Below, piece after piece: positions 42,237-51,290 of a stretch of DNA of 64,000 bases. The notes below the pieces were generated by a model that had not been told where the DNA came from, did not search any database, and was given only the letters and a program-made list of their open reading frames with translations. This stretch comes from Proteobacteria bacterium UBA5122 (lineage in GTDB: Bacteria > Pseudomonadota > Gammaproteobacteria > Tenderiales > Tenderiaceae): contig DHYU01000060.1 of NCBI GenBank assembly GCA_002415485.1, positions 3,512 to 67,511 on the forward strand. The letters are read 5' to 3'. Every line of letters starts with the position of its first letter. Position 1 is the stretch's first letter. The translations under genes were made by a program, and so were the position numbers.

Positions 42237-42559
42237 GATTGTTCAGACTCCTTATGGGTGATTGTTTGACAACAAAACTTCGTGCTATTTGCCAGATAAT
42301 ACGAAGAAGTGCAATTGGAAAATGATATGCAGATGCAATTTATAACATCCTGAGGGTTGTAGGGGTACTTTAGTGTCCGGGGGACAGGAATGGTGCCGTT
42401 GGGCAGATTCGATCAGGGGTGGGGGTGAGAGAAGTCCAAGGCCATGTTTTTAAATGGATTTTTTATATCCTGGCAAAACAAGGAAGATCGTCGGGCTGTC
42501 CATTCGTCAATAAACCCAGCTTTTGGATTGGTATTGGTGGGGATCTTCCACGTAGGCGT
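42237..42559. other. Gene-free stretch before the SET gene
   Basis: No coding frame, repeat or strong hairpin seen in these 323 bases. They should hold the promoter for the SET/decarboxylase operon; no consensus pair is clear. Confidence 0.5.
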
Positions 42560-43141
42560 TTAGTGAAATACTAACTGCGCTGTATATTGAGAGGTGTCGG
42601 TCATCCACTGTTGTAACAAGTCTTCAGATTTGCCTTCAAAACACCCAGGTTGCCATTCCTCGCGCGCCAGGCGGCACGCGATCTTCCAGTCTTCCAACAG
42701 GGGCATGGTGGCGATTACGTCCGACGGTAGCCCTGGCAGCATGATGCGTGAGGGTTCGGCCTTAAATGGAAAGGGCTTGTCGCTTTGTAGAATGACGAGT
42801 GCTGGGCGTTGTTGTTGGGTCTTGAGCAGGCGGCAGGTGTAGACGGCGTCGGCGATGCCGAGTTGTTTGCCGAGGATGACGGTGTTGTTGGCGTCTACAG
42901 GTGGTTGCCAATCGGTGTTGGGTTGCTGTGTTAAATCCAGTGTTTGGCCTGCGGATGGCAGTGCCTGTGGCCCGTTGGCATAGAACAATAGATCCAGTTC
43001 GTGTGTGCGTGCCGCCATGATCGCGCCCTGGCCGAGCTCGCCACAAAAGCGGCTGCCGGGTGGAGGCGGGGTGTCGGTGAATGTGACGGTGAGTTGCCAC
43101 TGACCTGCGCCGAGGTCAGTGGCGTGGATGACTTCCATCAT
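42560..43141 (-). CDS. PyrK-like protein downstream of the pyrimidine operon
   Basis: A 193 aa protein that I read as a degenerate relative of dihydroorotate dehydrogenase electron-transfer subunits (PyrK). Supporting pieces are 'SRFCGELGQGAIMAARTHELD', 'VILGKQLGIADAVYTCRLLK' in the place of the nucleotide-binding loop, and 'MPLLEDWKIACRLAREEWQPG' near the C-terminus. The [2Fe-2S] cysteine cluster and FAD RPxS motif of PyrK are not visible, so electron transfer is doubtful. Starts at ATG 43141 or 43138, ten bases after the dihydroorotase stop, so it is coupled to it. Confidence 0.6.
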   Translation of the reverse strand: MMEVIHATDLGAGQWQLTVTFTDTPPPPGSRFCGELGQGAIMAARTHELDLLFYANGPQALPSAGQTLDLTQQPNTDWQPPVDANNTVILGKQLGIADAVYTCRLLKTQQQRPALVILQSDKPFPFKAEPSRIMLPGLPSDVIATMPLLEDWKIACRLAREEWQPGCFEGKSEDLLQQWMTDTSQYTAQLVFH

Positions 43142-43151
43142 CGCGTTACGA

Positions 43152-44435
43152 TCATTCGCCGTGGAGTTGGTAGACCAGCCGGCCACCGACCAGGGTGTGG
43201 GTGACGCGGCCCTTTAGTTCCCAGCCGAGGAAGGGCGTGTTGTGGCCGCGGCTTTGAATGGTGTCTTTGCTCAGCTCCCAATACTGCTCCGGGTCGACGA
43301 TGGCGATGTCGGCGGCGCGGCCGATGCCGAGCGTGCCGGCCTCCAGGCCGAGGATCTGCGCCGGGGCGCAGGTGACCTTGGCGATGGCGCTGCTGAGGCT
43401 GAGGTTGGCCTCGTCGGCCAGACGCAGTGTCAGCGGCAACAGGGTTTCGAGGGCCGACATGCCGGTCTCGGTCTCGCTGAACGGCACCAGCTTGGCGTCG
43501 GCCTCGTGCGGTTGGTGATCGGAGCAGATGGCGCTGATCACGCCGCGTTGCAGGCTTTGGCGCAGGCCCTGCATGTCACGCTGACTGCGCAGCGGTGGCC
43601 GCAGATGGCATTGGCTGTTGAATTCGCCCACGTCCATGTCGGTGAGGAACAGTTGATGTGCGGCGACATCTATCGTCACCGGCAGACCATCGAACTGGGC
43701 GCGGCCGACCATCTGCACGGCCTTGGCCGATGACAGGCGACAGAAGTGGGCGCGCACACCGGTGTCGGCGATCAGGGCCAGGTCGCGGGCGACGGCGACG
43801 GTCTCGGCGGCCTCGGGGATGCCGGGCAGGCCGAGGCGGGTGCTGATCGCGCCTTCATGCATGCAGCCACCGGCGGCGAGGTTGTCATCCTCGGCGTGGA
43901 GGAAGACGGTCAGGCCAAAGGTGGCGGCGTATTCCATCATCCGTCGTTGAACCTGATGGTCCTTGAACGGCGCGTAGCCGTTGCTGACACCGACACAGCC
44001 TGCCGTTTGCAGCGCGGCCATCTCGCTCAGGAGGTTACCTGCCAGTTCCTGCGTCGCGGCGCCGATGCAGACCACGCGCGCCCGGCCGATGCGTTCGCTG
44101 CGCAGGCGGATCAGCTTGACCACGGCCGGGGTATCGATCACCGGATCGGTATCCGGCGGGCAGGCCAGCGTGGTGATGCCCGCGCTGACGGCAGCCTGGA
44201 TCTCGGAGGCGAGGGTCGCCTTGTATTCATAACCGGGTTCGCGCAGGCGGGCGGCGAGGTCGACCAGACCGGGGATGATCAGCTGGCCGCTGGCGTCGAT
44301 GGTCTGCTCGGCCGTGAAGTCGGCAGGCGCAGCGCCGAGGGCGACGATGTTGCCGTCGCGGATGTGCAGGGCATCGATGCGGTCGATGTCGTTGGCCGGA
44401 TCGATGATGCGGCCATTGAGGATGGAAATATTCAT
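43152..44435 (-). CDS. pyrC': Inactive dihydroorotase-like subunit PyrC'
   Basis: A 427 aa amidohydrolase-fold protein of the dihydroorotase class I group. The catalytic metal motif DxHxH is altered: the segment reads 'GLVDLAARLREPG', with A61 and R63 in place of the two histidines, and the later zinc histidine is an Arg ('AHFCRLSSA' for HxCHVST). A remnant 'SDHQPHEAD' still has its Asp. In Pseudomonas an inactive PyrC' forms a 1:1 complex with PyrB and is needed for its assembly; the same role is inferred here. The start codon overlaps the pyrB stop, as in Pseudomonas. An active dihydroorotase must be encoded elsewhere. Confidence 0.9.
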   Translation of the reverse strand: MNISILNGRIIDPANDIDRIDALHIRDGNIVALGAAPADFTAEQTIDASGQLIIPGLVDLAARLREPGYEYKATLASEIQAAVSAGITTLACPPDTDPVIDTPAVVKLIRLRSERIGRARVVCIGAATQELAGNLLSEMAALQTAGCVGVSNGYAPFKDHQVQRRMMEYAATFGLTVFLHAEDDNLAAGGCMHEGAISTRLGLPGIPEAAETVAVARDLALIADTGVRAHFCRLSSAKAVQMVGRAQFDGLPVTIDVAAHQLFLTDMDVGEFNSQCHLRPPLRSQRDMQGLRQSLQRGVISAICSDHQPHEADAKLVPFSETETGMSALETLLPLTLRLADEANLSLSSAIAKVTCAPAQILGLEAGTLGIGRAADIAIVDPEQYWELSKDTIQSRGHNTPFLGWELKGRVTHTLVGGRLVYQLHGE

Positions 44436-45415
44436 TAGGCCTCACCTCCGGTCGGTTGCGCGACGGTGCCCAGGCACATCGACATCACCGCCATGCGCAC
44501 GGCGATGCCGTGGGTGACCTGTTGCAGGATCACCGACTGCGGCCCATCGGCGACGCTGGATTCAATCTCGACGCCGCGGTTGATCGGCCCCGGATGCATG
44601 ACGATGGCGTCGGGTTTGGCCCAGGCCAGCTTCTCTTCGGTCAGGCCGTAGAGATTAAAGTATTCGTGTTCGCTCGGCAGCAGCGCGCCAGACATACGTT
44701 CGTTTTGCAGGCGCAGCATGATGACGACATCGACATCCTTCAGCCCGGCCTTCATGTCGTGATAGACGTGTACGCCGAGGGCCTCGACATCCTTTGGCAG
44801 CAGCGTCTTCGGTGCAATGACGCGCACCTCGTTGACGCCGAGCGTGGTCAGCGCGTGGATCTGCGAACGGGCGACGCGCGAGTGCAGGATGTCGCCGACG
44901 ATGGCCACGTTCAGCGGATAAAAATCCCCCTTGCAGCGACGGATGGTGAACATGTCGAGCATGGCCTGTGTCGGGTGGGCGTGACGGCCGTCACCGGCAT
45001 TGACGACGCTGACATGCGGCGCGACATGTTTGGCGATGAAGTGCGCGGCGCCGCTCTCTTCGTGACGCACGATGAACATGTCGCAGTGCATGGCCTGCAG
45101 GTTGTGCAGCGTGTCGAGCAGGCTCTCGCCCTTTTTGGTCGCCGAGGACGCGATGTTCAGATTCAGCACGTCGGCCGACAGGCGCTTGGCCGCCAGCTCG
45201 AAGGTGGTGCGGGTGCGGGTGCTGGCCTCGAAGAACAGATTGACGATGGTCTTGCCGCGCAGCAGCGGCACCTTTTTCACCGACTGGTCGGTGACCGTGG
45301 CCAGCGACTCAGCGGTGTCGAGGATGTCGACCAGCATCTGGCGCTTAAAACCCTCAATGGTTAAAAAGTGGCGCAGGCGGCCTTGGGCGTCGAGTTGGAT
45401 ATTGGTTCGCCTCAT
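44435..45415 (-). CDS. pyrB: Aspartate carbamoyltransferase catalytic subunit
   Basis: Forms carbamoyl-aspartate, the first committed step of pyrimidine synthesis. The 326 aa length with an N-terminal extension ([20 protein letters not shown]) fits the Pseudomonas type. Signature '[19 protein letters not shown]' (carbamoyl phosphate loop), '[13 protein letters not shown]' and '[12 protein letters not shown]' are present. Followed by PyrC' with overlapping codons and preceded by pyrR, so pyrR-pyrB-pyrC' form an operon. Confidence 0.98.
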   Translation of the reverse strand: MRRTNIQLDAQGRLRHFLTIEGFKRQMLVDILDTAESLATVTDQSVKKVPLLRGKTIVNLFFEASTRTRTTFELAAKRLSADVLNLNIASSATKKGESLLDTLHNLQAMHCDMFIVRHEESGAAHFIAKHVAPHVSVVNAGDGRHAHPTQAMLDMFTIRRCKGDFYPLNVAIVGDILHSRVARSQIHALTTLGVNEVRVIAPKTLLPKDVEALGVHVYHDMKAGLKDVDVVIMLRLQNERMSGALLPSEHEYFNLYGLTEEKLAWAKPDAIVMHPGPINRGVEIESSVADGPQSVILQQVTHGIAVRMAVMSMCLGTVAQPTGGEA

Positions 45416-45439
45416 CGCGTGTGGATCCTTTGGGCTGGT

Positions 45440-45952
45440 TTATTTTTTCTGTTTTTCCACAATGGCCAGGCTCAGCGGCTCCGGCCCTTTCAGTTTAATG
45501 GTCTCGTTGTCGTTGAGCGTGACCTCGGTGCCGACGACTTGCGCCTCGATCGGCAACTCGCGGCCACCACGATCGACCAGCACCGCCAGCGTGATGCTGG
45601 CCGGGCGGCCGTAGTCGAAGATCTCATTCAACGCGGCGCGGATGGTGCGGCCGGTGTAGAGCACGTCGTCGACGAGGATGATGTGGCGGTCGTCGAGGTT
45701 GATCGGCAGATGCGAGGGTTTGACCTGCGGGTGCATGCCGATGCGGGTGAAGTCATCGCGGTAAAAAGAAATATCGAGGTGACCGAGTGCTTCTTCGATG
45801 CCCAGGCGCTGATGCAGTTGTTCGGCGATCCAGACACCGCCGCTATGGATGCCGATCATGGCCGGGTTGGTGATGCCGTTGTCGCGCATATGCGCGCGCA
45901 GTTGCTGTTCCATCGTCTCCAGCAGCGGGTTGATGGCGATTTCTTGAGTCAT
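45440..45952 (-). CDS. pyrR: PyrR bifunctional protein
   Basis: A 170 aa phosphoribosyltransferase-fold protein related to PyrR. In Gram-positives it binds pyr mRNA and has weak uracil phosphoribosyltransferase activity; in Pseudomonas its function is less clear. The PRPP loop 'VDDVLYTGRTIRAALNEI' (about 96-113) is intact, as is 'IGIHSGGVWIAEQL'. No attenuator hairpin is visible in the 95 bases before the gene. Located directly upstream of pyrB. Confidence 0.93.
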   Translation of the reverse strand: MTQEIAINPLLETMEQQLRAHMRDNGITNPAMIGIHSGGVWIAEQLHQRLGIEEALGHLDISFYRDDFTRIGMHPQVKPSHLPINLDDRHIILVDDVLYTGRTIRAALNEIFDYGRPASITLAVLVDRGGRELPIEAQVVGTEVTLNDNETIKLKGPEPLSLAIVEKQKK

Positions 45953-46047
45953 GCGGATATCCTTGCCCGTCGACTGGGGGCGCTCACGAAAAGTGGCGGT
46001 ATTGTAGCGTTTTTTGTGTCGCCGGTCAGGGGCAAACGCGAGGGTGA

Positions 46048-46470
46048 TTAACGATGGAGCCAGGTTTGCAGGATGACGCAGGCGGCGACTTGATCGATGG
46101 CGGCCTTGGCGCGGCCTTTTTTCAAACGGCCGCTGCGGCGTTGTTCGCCGATCATCTCCTCGGCGGCGAGGGAGGAGAGTCGTTCGTCGATCAACTCCAC
46201 CGGCAGCCCGCTGCGGTTGCCCAGCTCGGTGGCAAAGGCGCGGGCGGCGGCGGACATCTCGTGTTCCGTGCCGTCCATGTTCATCGGCAGGCCGACGATC
46301 AACAGTGCCGGTCGCCAGTCGCGGATCAGTCGCTCGATGCGTGGCCAGTCGGGGCCTTGTGCGGTGATGGCGACGGTGTCGAGCGGGTTGGTGCTGCCCA
46401 TCAATTCTTCGCCGCTGGCGACGCCGATGCGTTTGCGGCCGTAGTCAAAGCCGAGCAGGGTGCGGGACAT
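46048..46470 (-). CDS. ruvX: RuvX/YqgF Holliday-junction resolvase-like nuclease
   Basis: A 140 aa RNase H-fold protein that matures 16S rRNA 5' ends or acts as a junction resolvase. Catalytic-site segments: 'GFDYGRKRIGVASGEE' (Asp9), 'LIDERLSS' (Asp/Glu near 98), and 'AKAAIDQVAACVILQ' (Asp near 126). Length standard. Stop-start spacing to algH is 11 bases, matching the algH-ruvX pairing known from many gammaproteobacteria. Confidence 0.95.
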   Translation of the reverse strand: MSRTLLGFDYGRKRIGVASGEELMGSTNPLDTVAITAQGPDWPRIERLIRDWRPALLIVGLPMNMDGTEHEMSAAARAFATELGNRSGLPVELIDERLSSLAAEEMIGEQRRSGRLKKGRAKAAIDQVAACVILQTWLHR

Positions 46471-46481
46471 GCGGGGGTGTC

Positions 46482-47042
46482 TTAGGCGTGGCCGACGTGG
46501 TCGGACAGAAACTGTAGATCGATGCCAAGCAGGCTGGCGGCTGCCTGCCAGCGCTGATCATTGGCCAGGTCGAAGATGATGTTGCCGGTCGCCGGGCAGC
46601 TGAGCCAGGCGTTGTCGGCGATCTCCTGCTCCAGCTGGCCCGCCTCCCAACCGGCATAACCGATCGCGATCAGGTGTTTGTGCGGACCGTTGTGGTGGGC
46701 GATGTCAGAGAGGATGTCGCTGGAGGTGGTGATTGCGACCTCGTCCGAGATCACCATCGTCGCCGTCCAGATGCGCTCCGGGCTGTGCAGCACAAAACCG
46801 CGCTCCTGCTGCACCGGGCCGCCGAAATAGATCGCACGCCCGTTGACGGCGGGGTCTTCGGACTTGATGTCGAGCTGGTCGAATACCTCGCCCAGTTCCA
46901 CGTCCAGCGGTCGGTTGATCACCACCCCCATCGCCCCCTGTTCATCGTGCTGACAGATGTAGGTGACGGAATGATAAAAGTTCGGATCGTCGAGCTGCGG
47001 CATCGCGATCAGAAAGTGATTGGTTAGATTGATGTTGTCCAT
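46482..47042 (-). CDS. algH: YqgE/AlgH family protein
   Basis: A 186 aa member of the YqgE/AlgH family, once reported as a regulator of alginate in Pseudomonas; its molecular role is still unclear. Conserved features: 'NHFLIAMPQLDDPNFYHSVTY', 'GAMGVVINRPLDVELGEV', 'YFGGPVQQERGFVLHS' and 'IGYAGWEAGQLEQEI'. Located between the TonB-like gene and ruvX. Confidence 0.95.
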   Translation of the reverse strand: MDNINLTNHFLIAMPQLDDPNFYHSVTYICQHDEQGAMGVVINRPLDVELGEVFDQLDIKSEDPAVNGRAIYFGGPVQQERGFVLHSPERIWTATMVISDEVAITTSSDILSDIAHHNGPHKHLIAIGYAGWEAGQLEQEIADNAWLSCPATGNIIFDLANDQRWQAAASLLGIDLQFLSDHVGHA

Positions 47043-47087
47043 GCGTCCAGTATCGGTTGGATTGGGGGTGGGGGCAAGGCGGATTGC

Positions 47088-47984
47088 TTATCCCCCCCCA
47101 AACTCATTGCCTGAAGTAAACCGCCACGTGCGGGTGATGCTCAACACATCTGTGTCCTCTCTCATCTCTGCTGGCAGGGGTGAGAAGGGCGCGGCGCGGC
47201 GGACGATGCCGATGGCGGCGTCGTCAAGCAGTTTGCGGCCGGAGCTGCGCAGCAGGATGATGTCGCGCACACTGCCGTCGTGGTTGATGAGTACTTCCAG
47301 GATCAGGCTGCCGGAGAGATTACGGCGTTTGGCTTCTTCTGGGTAGTACATGTTGCCGATGCCTTCGATCTTGCGCTGCCAGGTGTCATAGTAGGCGGCA
47401 TCACGAAAGCTCTTGGTGCTGGCACTGATGCGGTGTACGCGTTCGCGTTTGGAATACAGTTCCATCGACTGAGCAATCTCGGCCTCGAGGCGGGCGATCT
47501 CCTGACCGCTGGCGATCAGTTGCGCGCTGCTGGGGCGCTCTGCCGCTTCCGGTTGAGCTTCGGCCTGGCGCTGCAGTTTGAGATCGGCCTGGTAGCTGGT
47601 CAGGCGCTCATCCGGTTTAGGGGTCGGTCGCGAGTCTGTTGCGCTGTCCATCGACAGTGCCGCATCCTTGCCATCGACCGGCATCGGCAGCGCGTTGTCC
47701 TGATTGCTGGGGCGGGCCTTGTCCTGTGTGGTGCCGCTGCCGCTTTGATCATGCAGACCGAGATAGTCTGCTTCGTCTGGCACGTCGTTGTTTTCACGTT
47801 CGACCAGGATCACATCCAGCGTCGGTGCGGTGGTGCTGTTGGTCAGGTCTTCAAAGTCGAAGGTGATGCCGAGGATGACGATGGCGTTGAACATGATCGA
47901 CAGAAACAGCGTGAACGTCAGCCGGTCGCGGGCGGTGACGCGCGGGCGTTCGTGGGTGGGCTGTGTGGTCGCGGTGGTGTTCAT
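47088..47984 (-). CDS. TonB-like energy transducer
   Basis: A 298 aa inner-membrane-anchored protein. A membrane segment at about 28-45 is followed by a long, charged, Pro/Gln-rich periplasmic part with a helical stretch (130-190), then a TonB C-terminal domain (about 205-290; 'MYYPEEAKRRNLSGSLILEV', 'IILLRSSGRKLLDDAAIGIV'). It couples the proton-motive force to outer-membrane transporters, with ExbB and ExbD as motor. This position between gshB and algH is that of a tonB-like gene in Pseudomonas. Confidence 0.88.
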   Translation of the reverse strand: MNTTATTQPTHERPRVTARDRLTFTLFLSIMFNAIVILGITFDFEDLTNSTTAPTLDVILVERENNDVPDEADYLGLHDQSGSGTTQDKARPSNQDNALPMPVDGKDAALSMDSATDSRPTPKPDERLTSYQADLKLQRQAEAQPEAAERPSSAQLIASGQEIARLEAEIAQSMELYSKRERVHRISASTKSFRDAAYYDTWQRKIEGIGNMYYPEEAKRRNLSGSLILEVLINHDGSVRDIILLRSSGRKLLDDAAIGIVRRAAPFSPLPAEMREDTDVLSITRTWRFTSGNEFGGG

Positions 47985-48514
47985 GGGTTCAGCTTTTCGG
48001 GAATCCTGTTCAAGACATGTTGCGCGATTATACCGCTGACCAGCCCAAAGACGACGGCCATCGTCATCAATACCGGCAATAACTGAAACAGACCCGCGTG
48101 CGGGATGAACAGCGTATAGGCCAACCAGAACTGGGCAAACATGTGCGCCATCGCCGCCACGATACTCAGACCAATCGGGCCGAGCGCCCAGACCGGCTGT
48201 GCATCACTGATGCGTTTGGCAACGTAGAGTATGGCGATGCTGGCGCAGGCACCGGCGAGGCTGAGGGCAAAGGCCGGTGATAAAAAGGTGCCGATCAATA
48301 ACGAACCTACCAACACGCGCAGGATCGCGACCCAGGCGGCGGTGCGCCAACCAAACTGAATCAGACAGATGATGGTGATCACATTGGCCAGACCGGGCTT
48401 AACGCCGGGGATGGGGCTGGGCAGCGCACTCTCGGCGATATGGATCGCAATCGCCAGCGCGGTGAGCCAGGCGATGAGGTGGTCTTGGCGTGTGGTTTGT
48501 AGGGTGAGCTTCAT
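47981..48514 (-). CDS. Gx transporter family membrane protein
   Basis: A 177 aa protein with five or six hydrophobic segments and the glycine-rich pattern 'LPSPIPGVKPGLANVITIIC' near the N-terminus, typical of the Gx (heptaprenyl diphosphate synthase component I-like) family. The role is not established; in many genomes it is encoded with a NusG-domain-II protein and ApbE, which in this window lie 2.4 kb away, beyond dgt. ATG 48514 is preferred to the upstream ATG at 48553. The gene overlaps the TonB-like gene by four bases. Confidence 0.8.
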   Translation of the reverse strand: MKLTLQTTRQDHLIAWLTALAIAIHIAESALPSPIPGVKPGLANVITIICLIQFGWRTAAWVAILRVLVGSLLIGTFLSPAFALSLAGACASIAILYVAKRISDAQPVWALGPIGLSIVAAMAHMFAQFWLAYTLFIPHAGLFQLLPVLMTMAVVFGLVSGIIAQHVLNRIPEKLNP

Positions 48515-48615
48515 GCACAGACGGTCGGCCGGAATTAGCTCAAAGCATAGCACGCGGGGTGCGCGCCGGGGGTGGGCTTGTTATATTGCCTGCCATTGGT
48601 GAAGGGTGAACAGGT

Positions 48616-49944
48616 ATGTCGGAAAACAGTGCACAGGTATGGACGGCGCGACGCGGATATCCCGCCCGCAAACATTTCAATTCTCACAGTGCAGACAGCG
48701 ATTTTCAGCGCGACCGCGCACGGGTGATCCACTCGGCGGCGTTTCGGCAGCTGCAATCCAAGACCCAGGTGCTCGGTATCGGCGAGAGTGATTTTTATCG
48801 CACGCGGCTGACCCATTCGCTGGAGGTGGCGCAGATCGGCTCCGGCATCTGTGAACGCCTGCGCGAGCGTTATCAGGTCGATGACGCAGTCTTTGCTTGG
48901 CTCCCATCGATGAGCCTGATCGAGGCCGTGTGTCTGAGTCACGACCTCGGTCACCCCCCCTTCGGCCACGGCGGCGAAGTGGCGTTGAATTACATGATGC
49001 GCGATCACGGTGGCTTTGAAGGCAATGGCCAGACGCTGCGCATCATCAGTCGCCTCGGTGAATATTCATTGGAACACGGCCTCGACCTGACGCGGCGCAC
49101 CAAACTCGGCGTGCTCAAGTATCCGGGCCTGCATGGCGCGCTGGCCCACTATGCATCGACCAGCGAGGTGGATAACAGCAACCTCGATGCCTGGATACCG
49201 CCCAAGTGCATCCTCGATGCCGAGGCCGACGTGCTTGATTGGATTCTGGAACCATTCAGCGCTGCCGACCGTCAGCGTTTTCAAACCTATGAGCAACGCA
49301 GCGGCAAACACAGCCGCACGCTGTATAAATCCTTTGATACCTCGATCATGGATATCGCCGACGACATCGCCTACGGCGTGCATGACCTGGAAGATGCGCT
49401 CGCCATGCGACTGGTGGACTTCAAACAGTGGCAGCAGGAGGTTGTGGTCGCGCTCGGTGATGCTGGGATCGAACAGATCGGTGGCAAAGAGATTGGTTTC
49501 TATAGCGACAATCTATTCTCCGGTCAGCACAAGGCACGCAAACATGCGATCAGCAACCTGGTGAATTATTTCATCGCCCACATAGAAGTCGTGCAGCGTG
49601 ATGAGTTCGAACATCCTTTGTTGAAGCTGAAAGCGCAGATGCAGGCCCCCGCCGGTGAAGTGCTGGCCTTGTTGAAAGACTTTATCTTCCGCCGTGTCAT
49701 CAAACGGCCCGAGGTGCAGGCCTTCGAATACAAGGGGCAGATGATGATTTTGAAACTGTTCGATGCACTAGCGGATAACCCCATGCGTCTGTTGCCGGAG
49801 GAGTGGCAGGAGATGTATCGCGAGGCGGATAACAAACAGCGTGTGTTGTGTGATTACATGGCGAGTATGACGGATAGCCAGGCGACGAAGTTATATCATC
49901 GGTTTTTTACGCCGAGTATGGGGTCGGTGTTTGATAGGATTTGA
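48616..49944 (+). CDS. dgt: Deoxyguanosinetriphosphate triphosphohydrolase
   Basis: Hydrolyses dGTP (or other dNTPs) to the nucleoside and tripolyphosphate. The HD-domain residues are His69 in 'FYRTRLTHSLEVAQIG', His-Asp in 'SHDLGHPPFGHGGE', and an Asp in the 'DIADDIAYGVHDLED' segment. The 442 aa length is that of the longer dGTPase form. ATG 48616 lies just after a GAACAGG site. It is on the plus strand and interrupts a run of minus-strand genes that usually stay together. Confidence 0.95.
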   Translation: MSENSAQVWTARRGYPARKHFNSHSADSDFQRDRARVIHSAAFRQLQSKTQVLGIGESDFYRTRLTHSLEVAQIGSGICERLRERYQVDDAVFAWLPSMSLIEAVCLSHDLGHPPFGHGGEVALNYMMRDHGGFEGNGQTLRIISRLGEYSLEHGLDLTRRTKLGVLKYPGLHGALAHYASTSEVDNSNLDAWIPPKCILDAEADVLDWILEPFSAADRQRFQTYEQRSGKHSRTLYKSFDTSIMDIADDIAYGVHDLEDALAMRLVDFKQWQQEVVVALGDAGIEQIGGKEIGFYSDNLFSGQHKARKHAISNLVNYFIAHIEVVQRDEFEHPLLKLKAQMQAPAGEVLALLKDFIFRRVIKRPEVQAFEYKGQMMILKLFDALADNPMRLLPEEWQEMYREADNKQRVLCDYMASMTDSQATKLYHRFFTPSMGSVFDRI

Positions 49945-50059
49945 TCGATTTTCAATGTAGGGTGGATTAGAAACGTTGTTTGGTTTGTAATCTATCGGAG
50001 ACGATGTGTGCAATGATTTCTCATCTATATGATGAGGTTAGTTTGATTGGTGTTTGTAT

Positions 50060-50491
50060 TTATCGATATTGTGAATTGGATGCAAGTATTTCAGATTTTT
50101 CGTCCATCAATTTTTTAAACGTGTTATATGCCTCGATAAGGTCATCAGAAATGCTTGGGTTTGATCTTGATTGTTCACTAAATGAATTATAGAAGTCTGT
50201 AGTCTTTCCAATATAAACATCACCCATTCCATCATCGAATTGGTCTGAGGTTATATCAACAATGTTTCCTTTTACTTCAAGCCAGCCGTGAGAACGGCCG
50301 TCTCTTTTGCCACAAACATACTCAATTCCTTCGATTCCATTATTGTTTAAATAAAGCGCAAGCATGTCGCTTGTGTTTCCGCATGCGCCACTGGGAAAGT
50401 GGCCAAAATAGATGGGGCTTAAATCATTATGGTGTTCTTCCATGATAGTTCTTGCTCTTGTCGCAATATTTTTAATGACATCAATGATCAT
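50060..50491 (-). CDS. AT-rich orphan with possible Cys-His-Asp triad
   Basis: A 143 aa protein, not recognised. Residues 'GACGNTSDMLALYL' (Cys near 37), 'GRSHGWLEV' (His near 68) and 'NIVDITSDQF' (Asp near 78) come in the order and spacing of transglutaminase-like or papain-like cysteine enzymes, which is suggestive of a peptidase or transferase. The codon use and composition are AT-rich and unlike dgt on one side and the NusG-II gene on the other. ATG 50491 is used. The second 329 bp repeat starts 46 bases beyond the start, and a GTAGGGTGG fragment lies on the other side, so the gene looks like cargo of an inserted segment. An effector or toxin role is speculation. Confidence 0.6.
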   Translation of the reverse strand: MIIDVIKNIATRARTIMEEHHNDLSPIYFGHFPSGACGNTSDMLALYLNNNGIEGIEYVCGKRDGRSHGWLEVKGNIVDITSDQFDDGMGDVYIGKTTDFYNSFSEQSRSNPSISDDLIEAYNTFKKLMDEKSEILASNSQYR

Positions 50492-50536
50492 AAGGCCTTG
50501 TCTCACATCTAGTTATGTTTCAGGCAAGTGAGTGGG

Positions 50537-50865
50537 TAGCTCCGATTAGCGTAGCGTAATCGGAGGAATGAAAACAGTCTGTATCGCTGCCGCGATGCAG
50601 GATTTGGAACCGGGTCTCGGCCCGGCGGCCGAAGTACTTTTTCTTGCGCGGCCAAGAAAAAGTACTCAAAAAGAAGGCCGCCCAGCGACTTGTTCAATGA
50701 GCATAAGGCGCTCATTGAATTCCCTGCGCTTCTCGTGGTTTGCGGCGTGCGCAAAGTCGCAAACTGCGCTCCACCGCGCACTTGTCCCGCTGACCACTGC
50801 GATGCTCGGCTGCGTCGAACGGGATTGTTTAAACGCATTTTTATGATGCGCTTGGCGGCGCATGA
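50537..50865 (+). repeat. 329 bp structured dispersed repeat, copy 2
   Basis: Same length and strand as copy 1 (1299-1627). The three internal inverted repeats are kept; the first (50540-50565) is perfect here. The sequences between stems differ more than the stems do, which suggests that the hairpins are under selection. The copy lies between the AT-rich orphan gene and the NusG-II gene. Confidence 0.85.
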
Positions 50866-50870
50866 TATGG

Positions 50871-50910
50871 AAGGCTTTTCTTTGTGGGCCTTTGTGACCT
50901 TAGCGGTTTA
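50871..50910 (-). repeat. Half of the ACCGCCAAGG-type element
   Basis: Read on the minus strand, it begins AACCGCTAAGGTCACAAAGG, similar to the element between ppnP and gloA (31645-31722). It directly follows repeat copy 2. Confidence 0.4.
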
Positions 50911-50918
50911 ATCCCAAG

Positions 50919-51290
50919 CTAAAAATTCACCGCATCAAACCGTGCATCGCGGCCGATGACTTGCACGGTGACGCCGTTGGGTAGGCAGGCGGCGATTTGG
51001 CCGTCTTGGTTTAGCCAGCCGGTGTGGATGCATTGTTTGCCTTCGCAAGGGGAGTGGATGAAGCGTACTTGGGCGTCTTTGATTTCGATGATGCTGTCGC
51101 CGAGTGGGCCTGCGATGTGTATCTGTTGGTCGTCGTATAACGAGTAGTATTGCGCGTCTTGGTGGGCGGCGCGGATGACGATTTGTTCGCCGTGGCTGGC
51201 GTTGCCCCAGTAGTGCAGGTAGAGCATGGGCAGGAGCAGTAATGCGCCTGCGATGACGATCATGTCCCCACGACTGAGCTGCACGTTCAT
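50919..51290 (-). CDS. NusG domain II-containing protein
   Basis: A 123 aa protein with one N-terminal membrane segment (about 9-27) and a periplasmic NusG-II domain with the motif 'SPCEGKQCIHTGWLNQDGQI' and 'ACLPNGVTVQV'. The two cysteine pairs and 'CLPNG' are family hallmarks. The function is unknown; association with ApbE suggests a role with membrane flavoproteins. Its start overlaps the ApbE stop by four bases (both minus strand), so the genes are coupled. Confidence 0.85.
   Translation of the reverse strand: MNVQLSRGDMIVIAGALLLLPMLYLHYWGNASHGEQIVIRAAHQDAQYYSLYDDQQIHIAGPLGDSIIEIKDAQVRFIHSPCEGKQCIHTGWLNQDGQIAACLPNGVTVQVIGRDARFDAVNF

Noticed and set aside
44456..45364. Plus-strand frame of 302 codons
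   Set aside because: It is antisense to pyrB.
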